Shown here: positions 8,323 through 19,800 of the stretch, one piece after another | How positions within the stretch are numbered: position 1 is the first letter of the stretch | How the letters are laid out: every line of letters starts with the position of its first letter | NCBI GenBank assembly: GCA_900318865.1 | Contig: ONMF01000013.1 | Location: 1-54,709 of the forward strand | Direction: 5' to 3' | DNA from: an uncultured Prevotellaceae bacterium | GTDB lineage: Bacteria > Bacteroidota > Bacteroidia > Bacteroidales > Muribaculaceae | DNA length: 54,709 nt | Translations under genes and position numbers: made by a program | Notes under the pieces: generated by a model | What the model was told of the DNA's origin: nothing | Seen by the model: only the letters and a program-made list of their open reading frames with translations | Databases searched by the model: none

Positions 8323-8330
8323 CAAATTTA
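8323..8330 (-). promoter_or_regulatory. Putative -7 box for the psd-pssA unit
   Basis: On the minus strand this reads TAAATTTG (TAnnTTTG), 26 bases before the psd start codon. No convincing -33 TTTG at 19-21 bases was seen. Confidence 0.4.
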
Positions 8331-8397
8331 CATCAAATTTTTGGATTTCTGCGCCCGTGTGTCTAAAAACTTCGTGCCATGGCCCGTGTGTCCTTGC

Positions 8398-9005
8398 TCA
8401 GAAGCCGATGGCAATCCCCACGATCCAGCTCTTGTTCAGCTCCGGGCCGTAGCCGTCTTTGAGCACTCGCTGCGGGCTGTATCGGAAAAAGGCTCCTATG
8501 CTTTTCCACTGCAAGCCTGCCAGAATGTCGAAGGTGATTTTGCTCTGGTTCAGGCCGCGTGTGGTTTCGCTGACTTGAGTTTTGCCCGTTTCGTATTTTC
8601 GGTCAAATGTGGCGTGAAAGTTCCAGTTCATCACCCCACCTCCGTAGAGCCAGACCTTTTTTCCTATTCCCTTGGCGTAGAGTAGCGGGAATTGCATGGA
8701 GTGTATCAGCAATTGCGAGGATTGGTGCTCTTTCTGTTTAAAACAAGGCCGTGGCCGCCGCCGTGCTCCGTCTGTTTTTCTTGGGTTTTCAGCCGCCCGC
8801 TTTCGGTGGGCTTGACGGTGTACTGATAGGTGTTGTCGGCATGTCCGTCGATGCCGGTGACGCTCACTTGCACCTCGTTTCCGTTTTTTATGAGCACCAC
8901 CTTGTCGGGGTGGTCAATCACTTTGACGGTGTCGGGGGAGGAGGCCATGCCGCACAGTGCGGCGGCCAGGCAGGAGAATAATGTGATGAGTCGGTTGTAG
9001 TTCAT
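8398..9005 (-). pseudogene. Probable broken outer-membrane protein gene (internal deletion and frameshift)
   Basis: Two fragments lie head to tail in different frames. The upstream one (start 9005, stop 8706) has a signal peptide (MNYNRLITLFSCLAAALCGM) and a short beta region (DTVKVIDHPDKVVLIKNG), then turns into unlikely text before a stop. The downstream frame is open through the junction. From about 8720 it reads as the C-terminal half of a beta-barrel: HSMQFPLLYAKGIGKKVWLY, alternating strands, and a terminal aromatic (IGF). It has no ATG until 8697, well inside the fold. Proteins built this way (signal, short linker domain, 8-10 strand barrel) are usually nearer 300 residues, while only about 200 are left here. 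The simplest reading is one gene that lost an internal piece out of frame. Confidence 0.6.
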
Positions 9006-9037
9006 TCTTTAAAAGGTGATTTGCCGTTGAGTGTTAG

Positions 9038-9646
9038 TCAATGGTCATTTTTCCGTCCCAGCTTGTCAATCTGGCGGTGTGCCCAGTCGCGGGCGGCGTT
9101 CACGGCCTCGCGCTTGAAGCCGGCGGCCAGGCTGTCGAGCAACTCCTTGGCCGGTGCCATGCTCACGCCGGCCACCGAGTCGGGCATCAGTTCCTTGCTC
9201 TGGGCTTCGATGCGTGCCACCTCCTCCTCATGGGCCTGGGTGAGGGCCTGCTCCACATCGTCCTTGCCGAAGGTGAACACATGGTTCATCACGCCCAGCG
9301 ACACCCACTTGGGCTTCTCGCCCACATTGAGTTTGCCCACCGAGCAGACGAAGTAGTTGTCCACTTCCAGATATTGGTCGATGGCCAGGTCGGCTCCTTG
9401 GCCGCCCAGCCACTTGATGAACTCGCCCAGGATGGCGCCCATTCCCTGCTGGTCGACCTTCATGTTTACCCAGCCCTTGGTGGAGTCGAGAATAGCCTGC
9501 TCATGGGCCTTGCGGTCGGGGCAGGTGAACACCATGGTACATCCCAGCACCACCACGATGAGCAGTGCTATCAGTCCCTTCAGGCAGCCGCCTCCGCCCT
9601 TGCGCGGGGTCGACCATGATTGCTGATGATTGTTGTTAGTTCCCAT
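9038..9646 (-). CDS. Membrane-anchored protein resembling DUF4359
   Basis: The product has 202 residues. A Gly-rich start (residues 15-20) leads into one transmembrane helix, residues ~23-42 (LKGLIALLIVVVLGCTMVF). Outside the membrane comes a compact domain (~45-130) including the run VDNYFVCSVGKLN and LGVMNHVFTF, the text on which the DUF4359 resemblance rests. The last ~70 residues are predicted helical and charged. No catalytic motif is visible. It lies 33 bases before the GH97 gene's stop and the same strand as its neighbours, but no functional link to either is evident. Confidence 0.65.
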   Translation of the reverse strand: MGTNNNHQQSWSTPRKGGGGCLKGLIALLIVVVLGCTMVFTCPDRKAHEQAILDSTKGWVNMKVDQQGMGAILGEFIKWLGGQGADLAIDQYLEVDNYFVCSVGKLNVGEKPKWVSLGVMNHVFTFGKDDVEQALTQAHEEEVARIEAQSKELMPDSVAGVSMAPAKELLDSLAAGFKREAVNAARDWAHRQIDKLGRKNDH

Positions 9647-9679
9647 TGAGTGATAGTGATTTCAGTGTGGTTGTTGATG

Positions 9680-11857
<2,178 letters not shown>

Positions 11858-11941
11858 CTATATAGACATTAGTGTTATGATTTCGTAACTCTTCAAGTGT
11901 GCTAAGTTACAAAAAAAATGTGTAAACCCAGTGCATCGGGC

Positions 11942-11980
11942 ACAAAAAAAGAGCGCACCCGAATTTCGGGCACGCCCTCT
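11942..11980 (-). terminator. Rho-independent terminator after tRNA-Phe
   Basis: On the minus strand an interrupted stem (AGA/TCT, GCG/CGC, CCCGA/TCGGG with a small internal loop) is followed directly by a run of seven Ts (opposite 11943-11949). It lies just 3' of the tRNA. Confidence 0.7.
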
Positions 11981-11986
11981 GCTGGG

Positions 11987-12058
11987 TGGTACCTCCGGGA
12001 ATCGAACCAGGGACACGCGGATTTTCAGTCCACTGCTCTACCGCTGAGCTAAGGTACC
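11987..12058 (-). tRNA. tRNA-Phe (anticodon GAA)
   Basis: The minus strand folds as a cloverleaf: acceptor GGTACCT/AGGTACC, D-arm GCTC...GAGC, anticodon stem GTGGA/TCCGC with loop CTGAAAA (anticodon GAA), and T-arm with GGTTCGATTCC. The discriminator is A. The 3' CCA is not encoded (the DNA continues CCC). It has its own promoter at 12079-12110 and terminator at 11942-11980, so it is a single-gene transcript. Confidence 0.95.
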
Positions 12059-12078
12059 ATTTTTGCGAATTGCGAGTG

Positions 12079-12110
12079 CAAAGATATGGCAAAGTTTTCA
12101 TTCCCGCAAA
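12079..12110 (-). promoter_or_regulatory. tRNA-Phe promoter
   Basis: On the minus strand: TTTG at 12110-12107, a 20-base spacer, then TATCTTTG at 12086-12079, a full match to the Bacteroidota consensus. It lies about 20 bases upstream of the tRNA. Confidence 0.8.
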
Positions 12111-12152
12111 TTTTTTTGTGATTTTTTGTTTTTTCGCCCCATGTTGTGACGA

Positions 12153-12178
12153 TTTGTGACGATTTTTCAGTATCTTAG
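12153..12178 (+). promoter_or_regulatory. Candidate promoter region and short tandem repeat ahead of the DUF2851 gene
   Basis: TATCTTAG at 12171-12178 is one base off TAnnTTTG and ends only nine bases before the ATG at 12188. Just upstream, TTGTGACGATT occurs twice in tandem (around 12144-12165). If this -7 box is used, the mRNA would be almost leaderless. Confidence 0.35.
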
Positions 12179-12187
12179 CAATCGATT

Positions 12188-13474
12188 ATGGAACGATTGA
12201 TGCAATATGTGTGGCAGCACCGCCTGTGGTGCAGCGAGGACATGGTGACCAACGATGGCCGGCCGGTGCGTGTGCTCGACCCGGGCTTGCTCAATACCGA
12301 CGCAGGTCCTGACTTCTTCAACGCCAAGGTGGAGATTGACGGCCACCTGTGGGTGGGCAATGTGGAGATGCATGTGCGCGCCAGCGACTGGAAGCGGCAT
12401 GGGCACGACCACGACCGCGCCTACGACAGCGTGATTCTGCATGTGGTCGACAAGGACGATGCACCCGTCACACGTTCCAATGGCGAGCGCATCCCTCAGC
12501 TGGTGCTGCAGGTGGCACCACGTTTCGGCGAGAGCTACAACCGGCTGGTGAACGCCCGCACCGAGATTCCTTGTGCCCCGCGCATGGCCGAAGTGCCGCA
12601 TTTGGTCGTCACCGAGTGGGTTGAGGCGCTGGCCTTTGAACGGCTCCACGGCAAGACCGACCGCGTGCGCTCGTTGCTCGACATGTATCACGGCAGTTGG
12701 GAAGACGTTTGCTATGTGACCCTGGCGCGCACGTTGGGCTTCGGGGTGAATAATGATGCCTTTGAGCGTCTGGCACGGCGCACACCGCTGCGATTGCTGC
12801 ACAAGCATGCCGACTCGCTGCTGCAGCTCGAGGCCCTGCTGCTGGGCCAGGCGGGATTTCTCCACTCGCCGCGTGTGGGCAGCGATGCCTATGTGGAGCA
12901 ATTGCGCCGGGAGTATGCTTTCCTGGCCAACAAATTCTCGCTCACACCCATGGAGAGCGAAGTGTGGAAAACATTCAGAATGCGTCCGCAAAACTTCCCG
13001 TTCCGCCGGGTGGCTCTGCTGGCGCAGTTTGTACTGGGCGGGTTCAACATGATGAATGCGATGATTGAGGCCTCGACGTCTGAGAAAGCGCTTCGAGAAT
13101 TGTTCGCTGTGGAGCTGACGGGCTACTGGGCCTCGCGCTACACCTTTGGCCCCGAAAGTGCCACCTCGGCGCGGGCCCTGGGCGACCGCAGCATCGATGT
13201 GCTGCTCATCAACACCGTGGCGCCACTGCTTTACTGCCGTGGTGAGCTCACCGACGATTATGCCTTGTGCGAGCGTGCCATCGGCTTGCTTGAGCAGTTG
13301 CGGCCCGAGCAGAACAGCATCGTGGCCCTCTTTGCCGCCGCCGGCCTCAAGAGCGATGACGCCCTCACCACGCAGGCCCTCATTCAGCTCAAGCACAACT
13401 ATTGCGAGCCCCGCAAGTGCATCTATTGCAAAATCGGGCACCGCCTGCTCTCTACCGACGCCCGCCGCCAGTAA
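12188..13474 (+). CDS. DUF2851 family protein
   Basis: The product has 428 residues and matches the DUF2851 layout: an opening ERLMQYVWQHRLW, then a conserved LNTDAGPDFFNAKVEIDG block (residues ~35-55), a WVGNVEMHVRASDWxxHGHD block (~58-78), and a Cys-containing end (CEPRKCIYCKIGHRLL). The first half recalls restriction-endonuclease-like folds (acidic and Lys-containing strands: GPDF, KVEI, GNVEMH), and the three end cysteines could bind metal; both are inference. It is very widespread in Bacteroidota but has no assigned function. No signal peptide is present. It is monocistronic, between the divergent tRNA-Phe and a convergent peptidase gene. Confidence 0.85.
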   Translation: MERLMQYVWQHRLWCSEDMVTNDGRPVRVLDPGLLNTDAGPDFFNAKVEIDGHLWVGNVEMHVRASDWKRHGHDHDRAYDSVILHVVDKDDAPVTRSNGERIPQLVLQVAPRFGESYNRLVNARTEIPCAPRMAEVPHLVVTEWVEALAFERLHGKTDRVRSLLDMYHGSWEDVCYVTLARTLGFGVNNDAFERLARRTPLRLLHKHADSLLQLEALLLGQAGFLHSPRVGSDAYVEQLRREYAFLANKFSLTPMESEVWKTFRMRPQNFPFRRVALLAQFVLGGFNMMNAMIEASTSEKALRELFAVELTGYWASRYTFGPESATSARALGDRSIDVLLINTVAPLLYCRGELTDDYALCERAIGLLEQLRPEQNSIVALFAAAGLKSDDALTTQALIQLKHNYCEPRKCIYCKIGHRLLSTDARRQ

Positions 13475-13505
13475 CCGTCATGGCCAAGAACCGATGAGAG
13501 GACCG

Positions 13506-15701
13506 CTACGGCTTGAGGAAGTCGTCGAAGTAGCGGGTGATGCGCTCGTGCAGATGCACGCTCTGGTGCCCTGCCATGTTGTGCCCCTGACCGGGGTAGA
13601 CGTAGAAGTCGGGTTGTGTGCCTGCCGCGATGCAGGATTTAAGGAAGCTGTAGGCATGCTGGGGCACGACGGTGGGGTCGTTCAGGCCGATGATGATTTG
13701 CAGCCGCCCGCGCAGGTCTTTGGCCTTGTCGAGCAGGCTGGTTTGGGCATAGCCGTCGGGGTTGGCAAGGGGAGTGTCCATGTAGCGCTCGCCGTACATC
13801 ACCTCGTACCACCGCCAGTCAATCACAGGCCCGCCGGCGACACCCACTTTGAAAACATCGGGGAAATGGGTCATCAGGCTGATGGTCATAAAGCCGCCGT
13901 AGCTCCATCCGTGCACTCCCACGCGTGTGGTGTCCACATAGGGAAGTGACCGCAGGAAGTCCACGCCTCGCATCTGGTCGGCCATCTCTTGCTGGCCCAG
14001 GTGGCGAAAGGTGACCTGCTCGAAGTCGCGGCCCCGGTTCTCGCTGCCGCGGTTGTCGAGAATGAAAAGCAAGTAGCCGCGTTGCGCCATGTACGTTTCC
14101 CATGAGCGACTGCGGTAGTGCCAGGCGGCGTCCACGTTGTGGGCGTGCGGCCCGCCGTACACATAGACCACGGTGGGGTATTTCTTGGCGGGGTCGAAGT
14201 CAACGGGCATCACCATGCGGTAGTAGAGCGTGGTGCTGTCGTCGGCAGCGGTGAGTGTGCCGCAGCGGTACTGGGGCACGGTGTAGCCCTGCCAGGGATC
14301 GGGCGCGGTGAAATAGCGGCACGCCGTGGCGGTGCGAGTGTTGACCACAGCGATGTTTTTCGGCACATCGGGCTCCTGGTAGTTGTCCACAACCCACTGG
14401 CCGCTATGGCTGGGCGTGCCGTTGTGCCAGCCGCGTCCGCCCTCGTCGATGCGGGTCATGGCAGCGGTTGCCACGTCCACGCGGTAAAGATTGCGCTGGA
14501 TGGGGCTGTCGGCATTAGCGGCGATGAGCAGGGCCTTCTGCTCGGTGTCGAAGCCCAGCAATTCCATCACCACCCAGGGCCCCCGGGTGAGCTGTCGCAC
14601 CAGGTGCCCGGCGGTGTCATATAAGTAAAGGTGGTTGTAGCCGTCGCGCTCACTCCACATGACAAACCGGCTGTCGTCCCACGGCAGGAAAGTGATGGGG
14701 TGCTGCGGCTCCACATATGTTTCGTTTTGCTCGCGATAAAGTTCGGCCAGCTGACGGCCGGTGGTGGCGTCGTAGCACATCAGGCGGCAGTCGTTCTGGT
14801 CGCGGTTGAGCTCGAAGACGTAGAGTGTGCGGCCGTCGGGTGCCCAGGCAATGTTGGTGAAATAGCGGTCGGTGGGGTCGCCTGTTTTCAGGTAAAGGGT
14901 GTCGGCGGTGGCGAGGTCGAGCACGCCGATGGTGACGCGGTGCGACGTTTGGCCTGCCATGGGGTATTTCTCGGGTGCCGCGGTTGCCATCACGGCAGTG
15001 GAATCGTCAAGTTCGGGCACGTTGACCAGCGGATAGTCGGTCACCATGCTCTGGTCCATGCGGTAGAACGCCAAGCGTGTGCCCTGCGGGTTCCAGAACA
15101 GGCCTCCATCGATGCCCCATTCGTTACGGTGCACGCTCTGGCCGTACACGATGTCGCGACTGCCGTCGGTGGTCACCTGGCGAGTGGCGCCAGTGGCATC
15201 GGTCACGTGCAGGTTGTGGTCCTTCACCCACGCCTCGGCCCGGCTTTCCTTGCTCCAAGCGCTTGCCTGGGCGTCGTGCTGCAAGGGCTGGCTCCACTGC
15301 ACGCGGCGTTTTTTGAAGTTGAGCAGCAGTCTTCGGTGCTCGGTGGTGAGCAGCATCAGGGGCAGGTCGGGATAGGGAAATGTGACCTTTTTGAGCGAGG
15401 TCACCGCTGCCGAGTCGGCGGGCTGCGCTCCGGTCCATTGGTTGACTTGCTCGCGGGTGAGCAACAGCCGCCGCTTTCCGCTTGTGGCGTTCACCGTCCA
15501 GCAGGTGTCGTCATCGGCCTGCACCAGCTGGTCGCCCCACCAGATGAGTGTGCGGTTTTGCGGTGTCATGTTTTGATAGTTGGTGCCGCCGAAGTTCAAA
15601 TCTTCGAGGGTGAACTGTTTCTGTGCCGCGGCGGTGAGGGCCGCCAGCAACATGGCTGCTGTGGCAAGGCGGCGGATGGGGTGCAGATTGAGGGAAAGCA
15701 T
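13506..15701 (-). CDS. S9 family peptidase, DPP-IV-type prolyl oligopeptidase
   Basis: This 731-residue exported serine peptidase has a signal peptide at residues ~1-25 (RRLATAAMLLAALTAAAQ), an N-terminal beta-propeller domain (DPPIV_N) to about residue 460 and a C-terminal alpha/beta hydrolase. The catalytic triad is S600 (GWSYGG), D675 (LNDPTV) and H707 (GHNMAG). The propeller carries the segment DPTDRYFTNIAWAPDG and an EQNETYVE Glu motif, expected to hold the substrate N-terminus. It should release dipeptides with Pro/Ala in position 2 from peptides in the periplasm. The start at 15701 is chosen because it gives the signal peptide; the frame remains open upstream only through another gene. 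It is 37 bases downstream of the small membrane protein gene, so it may share the upstream transcript. Confidence 0.9.
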   Translation of the reverse strand: MLSLNLHPIRRLATAAMLLAALTAAAQKQFTLEDLNFGGTNYQNMTPQNRTLIWWGDQLVQADDDTCWTVNATSGKRRLLLTREQVNQWTGAQPADSAAVTSLKKVTFPYPDLPLMLLTTEHRRLLLNFKKRRVQWSQPLQHDAQASAWSKESRAEAWVKDHNLHVTDATGATRQVTTDGSRDIVYGQSVHRNEWGIDGGLFWNPQGTRLAFYRMDQSMVTDYPLVNVPELDDSTAVMATAAPEKYPMAGQTSHRVTIGVLDLATADTLYLKTGDPTDRYFTNIAWAPDGRTLYVFELNRDQNDCRLMCYDATTGRQLAELYREQNETYVEPQHPITFLPWDDSRFVMWSERDGYNHLYLYDTAGHLVRQLTRGPWVVMELLGFDTEQKALLIAANADSPIQRNLYRVDVATAAMTRIDEGGRGWHNGTPSHSGQWVVDNYQEPDVPKNIAVVNTRTATACRYFTAPDPWQGYTVPQYRCGTLTAADDSTTLYYRMVMPVDFDPAKKYPTVVYVYGGPHAHNVDAAWHYRSRSWETYMAQRGYLLFILDNRGSENRGRDFEQVTFRHLGQQEMADQMRGVDFLRSLPYVDTTRVGVHGWSYGGFMTISLMTHFPDVFKVGVAGGPVIDWRWYEVMYGERYMDTPLANPDGYAQTSLLDKAKDLRGRLQIIIGLNDPTVVPQHAYSFLKSCIAAGTQPDFYVYPGQGHNMAGHQSVHLHERITRYFDDFLKP

Positions 15702-15738
15702 GGTTGATGTAAACAATAGTGGTGCGGGCTCGGGTTCC

Positions 15739-15987
15739 TTATTGATTGAATAAGAGCCCGAAGACAAAATAGACGGCAAACAGCGCCAGCGTGGCCACGG
15801 CGCTGCGCCATGCGCAGCCCCAGGCCGAGTGCGGTTGCCAGCTGACGCTTTTCGCGCCTTTCTTGTTCTTCTTTTTCTTTGATGGCTTTTTTGCGGCCTG
15901 TTTTTGCTCGGCGGCTTTGCGCTGGCTGGCGGCCCAGGGGTCGTTGCTTGCCTGGGCGCGATTGAGCATGCCTTTGACGTCACTCAT
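15739..15987 (-). CDS. Small tail-anchored-like membrane protein of the tubulin/Hsp70-like cluster
   Basis: The product has 82 residues. The first half is hydrophilic, with a strongly basic block (KKPSKKKKNKKGAK, residues ~33-46). One transmembrane helix sits at the very C-terminus (AVATLALFAVYFVFGLLF, ~63-80), so the basic part should face the cytoplasm. Its ATG overlaps the stop of the upstream gene by eight bases (15980-15987), a sign of translational coupling. I recognise no family. The context suggests a small membrane component of the cluster encoded at 15980-23786. Confidence 0.7.
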   Translation of the reverse strand: MSDVKGMLNRAQASNDPWAASQRKAAEQKQAAKKPSKKKKNKKGAKSVSWQPHSAWGCAWRSAVATLALFAVYFVFGLLFNQ

Positions 15988-16837
15988 AATGTATAATCGC
16001 CGGCCGTGTTACCTGCCACTGTCCTTTTTCGTTGACTGCTTCACCGTCATGGTCGGTGACGATGTGTGTGAATCCGGCCGAGAGCTGGATGTTGGGCCCT
16101 GTGCACGACCGTGTGAGGTTTTCGGTGGGCATCATCAGCGCAAAGCGGTGCACGTCGCGGTTGTCCATCACACAGAAAGTGCCGCGGCGTCCGTCGTGGC
16201 TGGTGAGCACAAAGATGGAGTTGCCGGGCTCGAAGGTTTGGCTCACCCGCATGAAACGCCCGTTTTCATCGGTGCGCGACAGATAGAAGGTAGTTGCCGC
16301 GGTAGCCGTGGCATTTGCCGTGTCGTGGGCTGTGGGCCGGGTGGTGCTTGCCGGTGCGGTGACAGTGACCGGTGCGGCGGCTTCGGGCTGGCGTCCGGGC
16401 TGGCTTTCGGCTTTCACTGCTTTGAGACGGGTAGCCGTTTCACGAGCCAATTTCTCCAGGTTTCGAGTGGTGACATCGGCATGGTCGGCCACGGTTTGCT
16501 TGAGAACTTTTATTTCCCGCCGGTTGAGCACGGTCATCACCGCTGCCGTGCCAGCCAGTGCCAGCAGGGCAATGTTGATGAGCCATTGCCATTCGGTGGC
16601 TCGGCGGGGATTGTCTTCGGCCAGGGGCTCGGTGGAGAGCGTGGCGCTGTCGGTGAGGATGGCGGTCACAGCCGCCGGCTGCTCGGCCTCGGTGGCAGCC
16701 GGGGTGGCGGCAGAGGTGTCGGGAGCAATGGTGTGCTCTGCCATCGAGAGGGTGCTGTCGGCTATCTGGTCCTGCGCGGCCGCCGGGCCTGCAGTGAAAG
16801 CCCATGCGGCGCAAAAGATGAGAAGGTATCGGTTCAT
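15980..16837 (-). CDS. Membrane-anchored coiled-coil protein with a C-terminal beta domain (cluster component)
   Basis: The product has 285 residues. The parts in order are a signal peptide (MNRYLLIFCAAWAFTAGPAA), an acidic Ala/Thr-rich extracytoplasmic stretch to ~80, a transmembrane helix 84-104 (WQWLINIALLALAGTAAVMT), a coiled-coil-like segment 106-145 with heptad-spaced Leu/Val, an Ala/Pro/Thr linker to ~182, and a beta-rich domain 183-285 (FYLSRTDENGRF... ending IIHYE). If the signal is cleaved, the coiled coil and end domain lie in the cytoplasm, where they could touch the ATPase encoded 10 bases upstream. I recognise no family. Low-complexity composition is the main oddity. Gene boundaries are tight on both sides. 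Confidence 0.75.
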   Translation of the reverse strand: MNRYLLIFCAAWAFTAGPAAAQDQIADSTLSMAEHTIAPDTSAATPAATEAEQPAAVTAILTDSATLSTEPLAEDNPRRATEWQWLINIALLALAGTAAVMTVLNRREIKVLKQTVADHADVTTRNLEKLARETATRLKAVKAESQPGRQPEAAAPVTVTAPASTTRPTAHDTANATATAATTFYLSRTDENGRFMRVSQTFEPGNSIFVLTSHDGRRGTFCVMDNRDVHRFALMMPTENLTRSCTGPNIQLSAGFTHIVTDHDGEAVNEKGQWQVTRPAIIHYE

Positions 16838-16847
16838 GATGTTCTTG

Positions 16848-19800
16848 TTATCCGTTATAATGTGAAATCACGTCGTTCGACAGGTTTTTGAGCAGGTTGT
16901 GTCTGATGGTGCCGATGATGGGGTAGAAGAACGGCACATCCTCAATCACGTCGTTGCCTTCGTAGCGTCCCTGCAGGAAACTGACAATGCCCGCGCTCAA
17001 GAAGTTGGCTATGCCATCGTTGACCACGTCGCCGAAGATGCGGAACACGTTGTTGTCGATGCCGAACTCGTCGCGCGTCACCTTGTCGCACAGCTCCATG
17101 AAGAAGTCGTTGAACACTCTCACCTGCTGCACGATGCGCCCGCGAGTCTCGATTTGGTTCACCGAATCGAAGGTGAGGTTGTCGTTGCCAATCATCGAGT
17201 AGCAGTACTTGATAGCGTTGACATTGCGTGCTGTGAAAGCCGCCGTCTCGGTTTTCCCTTCGAGGCGCTGATTTTCGAGTTTGATGCCGCCGCGGCAGGT
17301 GATTTGCTTGGGACATTCGTTCTCAATCTTAATCTCGAAGCGCTCGGTGTAGGTCTTGCCGAAAACCCGCTCAATGATCACCTGGGTGAACTCGTTGATT
17401 TGTTCACGACTGCCCAGGATGTTGAGGATTTTGGAGCCTGTGCCGCTAAAGTAGATTTGCTTGGGCATCTCGAAGTTTCGTGCCCGCATGGCACTGGCGA
17501 TGTAATAGATGATGGCGGCGTAGAAATAGAGGAAGATGAGCTTGCGCTGACCGTCGTTGCGCAGCAGGGCGTTGTAGCTGTAGAGGTTGCGGTCGATGAC
17601 ACGCAGATTTCTCAGCTCCTCCACATTCTCGATGGAAAAGAGGAAGGCGTTGATGTCCTCGCTGCGTTTCTGCTTCATGATGTCGTGCATGATGCTGTTC
17701 AGGTAGCCGATGTTGTTGCCCTTGTCGTTGCCGATGAGCCGTGTGAAATACTTGGTGTAGTGCTGCAGCAGCGGATTGTTGTCGGCATCTTTGTCGCCGA
17801 AGGCATCGCCGAAGATGGCATTGCCCGCAAAGCGGAACGACGAGATGGCCACAGGCACCGAATGAAGGCGGTCGGGGGTGGGCTGATAAATCACGGTGTC
17901 GGAAGTGCCGCCGCCGATGTCGATTGACACGTAGCTGCTGCCGGCCACCTCGGCCCCGCTGTAATAGAATGCCGGTGCTATCGATTCGGGGTAGGAGTGC
18001 AGGTTTTGCAAGTCGCCGCCCATGTAGGTGTTGAACAGTTCCTCCCAGGCATCTTTGAGCTGGCGGCGGTCGTTGCCGCCCATGCTCACCGGGAAGAAGT
18101 AGATGACTTCGGTGCGTCGCAGGTCGGCGTTCTCCAGCAGCGCCTTAGCCTTGATGAGCAGCATGATTTCACGCAGGAACTCTTTGGCCAGCACCGAGTT
18201 GCCCATCCATTTGAGGTTGGTGGTCACATCGTAGCCGAAGAAATATTGCCGCTCATAGAGGAAGGGGATGTTCAGGTCGTGGAACAGCTTGGTGCCGGCC
18301 GCGCTGTTGGCGTTGGCCGCCAGTGCCGAGCGCAGCGGGAACCCGTACACGTTGTTGATTTCGCGCGGCAGGAATTCCACTCGCTGCACCTGCTCGGCAT
18401 AATCGAGCGTGCCGGGCTTGTGCAGTGATGCGATGAGCACCTGCTGCTCGCCGTAGGCAAAGGTGACCGGCTGGCTGGGGTGTCCTTTTTCGGCCCATTC
18501 GACGTGTGTGTTGGTGGTGCCGAAGTCCACCGCGAAAATCAATTCCTTGGCACTGGGTGCATAGGGTTTCCACAGGGGCACAATCATGCCGTTGAATGTT
18601 CCGTAGGCATTATGCACGGTGGCCTGCGCCATGTCGAAACTGCCGTTGATATCGTAATAGGTGGTGGTGAACCCCGACTGGCTGCGCACCTTGTGCGACT
18701 CGGTGATGCCGTCGGTGTTCATGCCGTTGGCGTAGAAACGCAACTCGCCTCCACCGTCCTCAATCATGGTGAAGAGTTGCACGGTGTAGTCGTCGTTGAT
18801 GCCGGTGCGCACAAAGGGGAAGACGGCCGTCGACAGCGGGGTGTCCATCACCCGGCCGGTGCCGCGGTGCTCGTCGAAGGTCCAGGTGTGGTCGGCGATG
18901 GTGACGTATTTTCGGGTGAACTCGATGAAACGGTTGGTTTTCTTGACGCGCACGCGCAGAGTGACCGATACACTGCCGTCGGGCCATTCCTCGATTTCAA
19001 TCACATGCCTGCCGGCAATGGTGCCGGTGAGGTAATCGACCGAGAAATAGTTGAAAAACTCGGGCTTGAGCGGTAACAGATAGCCATGCTGGGGCTGCGG
19101 GTCGTGGCTGTGCAGGTTGCCGTCGAAGAAGTGTGCGTTGTCGATGGCGCAGTTCAGGCGCACGATGGTGTCGTGCAGGAAGTCGTGGGTGGTGAGGAAG
19201 GGGTACTGCGTGCTGGTGTCGGGCAGGATGCGTTGCGACATGGGCACGCCGTCGGCCCACACCTGCGTGGCGCTGTCCCACTGCTTGTCCACATAGCGGA
19301 AGTGGTCCACCGAGCCGTTGAAGCCGCCCACCAGCACCAGCGGCAACTCGGTGCCGGCAGGCTGTGGCAGGTCGGGGGCAATCACAAAGTCGCTGGCTGC
19401 CGCGGCGGTGCGGATGTCGGTGGCCCGCTTGTGGTAGAGCCGTGCGCCCAGGATGTTCACGTCCATGCCGCCTCCGAAGGGGTCGTAGCGCTGCTCCAGT
19501 TGTTCAAGCACAGCGGCAGCCCGCTCGCGGTCCAGCGCGCCCAGGTTGGGGATGACGTCGGTGATGCGGCGGTAGAGCTCGGGCTTGTGCTGGCGGATGT
19601 AGTCCACGTTGGCCATCATGTAGGCATACACGTCGCCCACATGCTCGCGCAGCGAGGGATAGGCGTTGAAAAGCAGGTACAAGTAGAACACAAAGTCGTC
19701 GTCGCGCTGCCACAGGGGGCGCAGCGTGGAGAAAAGCGCCACGCCTTGTTCCACCTTGATGTCGGCGATGGCGGTGGCGGCCGGTGCGGCCATCACCAGC

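Noticed and set aside
11907..12101. Short minus-strand reading frame across the tRNA-Phe region
   Set aside because: It reads through the tRNA itself (text like SIPGGT is a classic product of translating a tRNA T-arm), so it is not a gene.
15702..15983. N-terminal extension of the DPP-IV-type peptidase
   Set aside because: It overlaps the small membrane protein gene in another frame and hides the signal peptide, so ATG 15701 was used.
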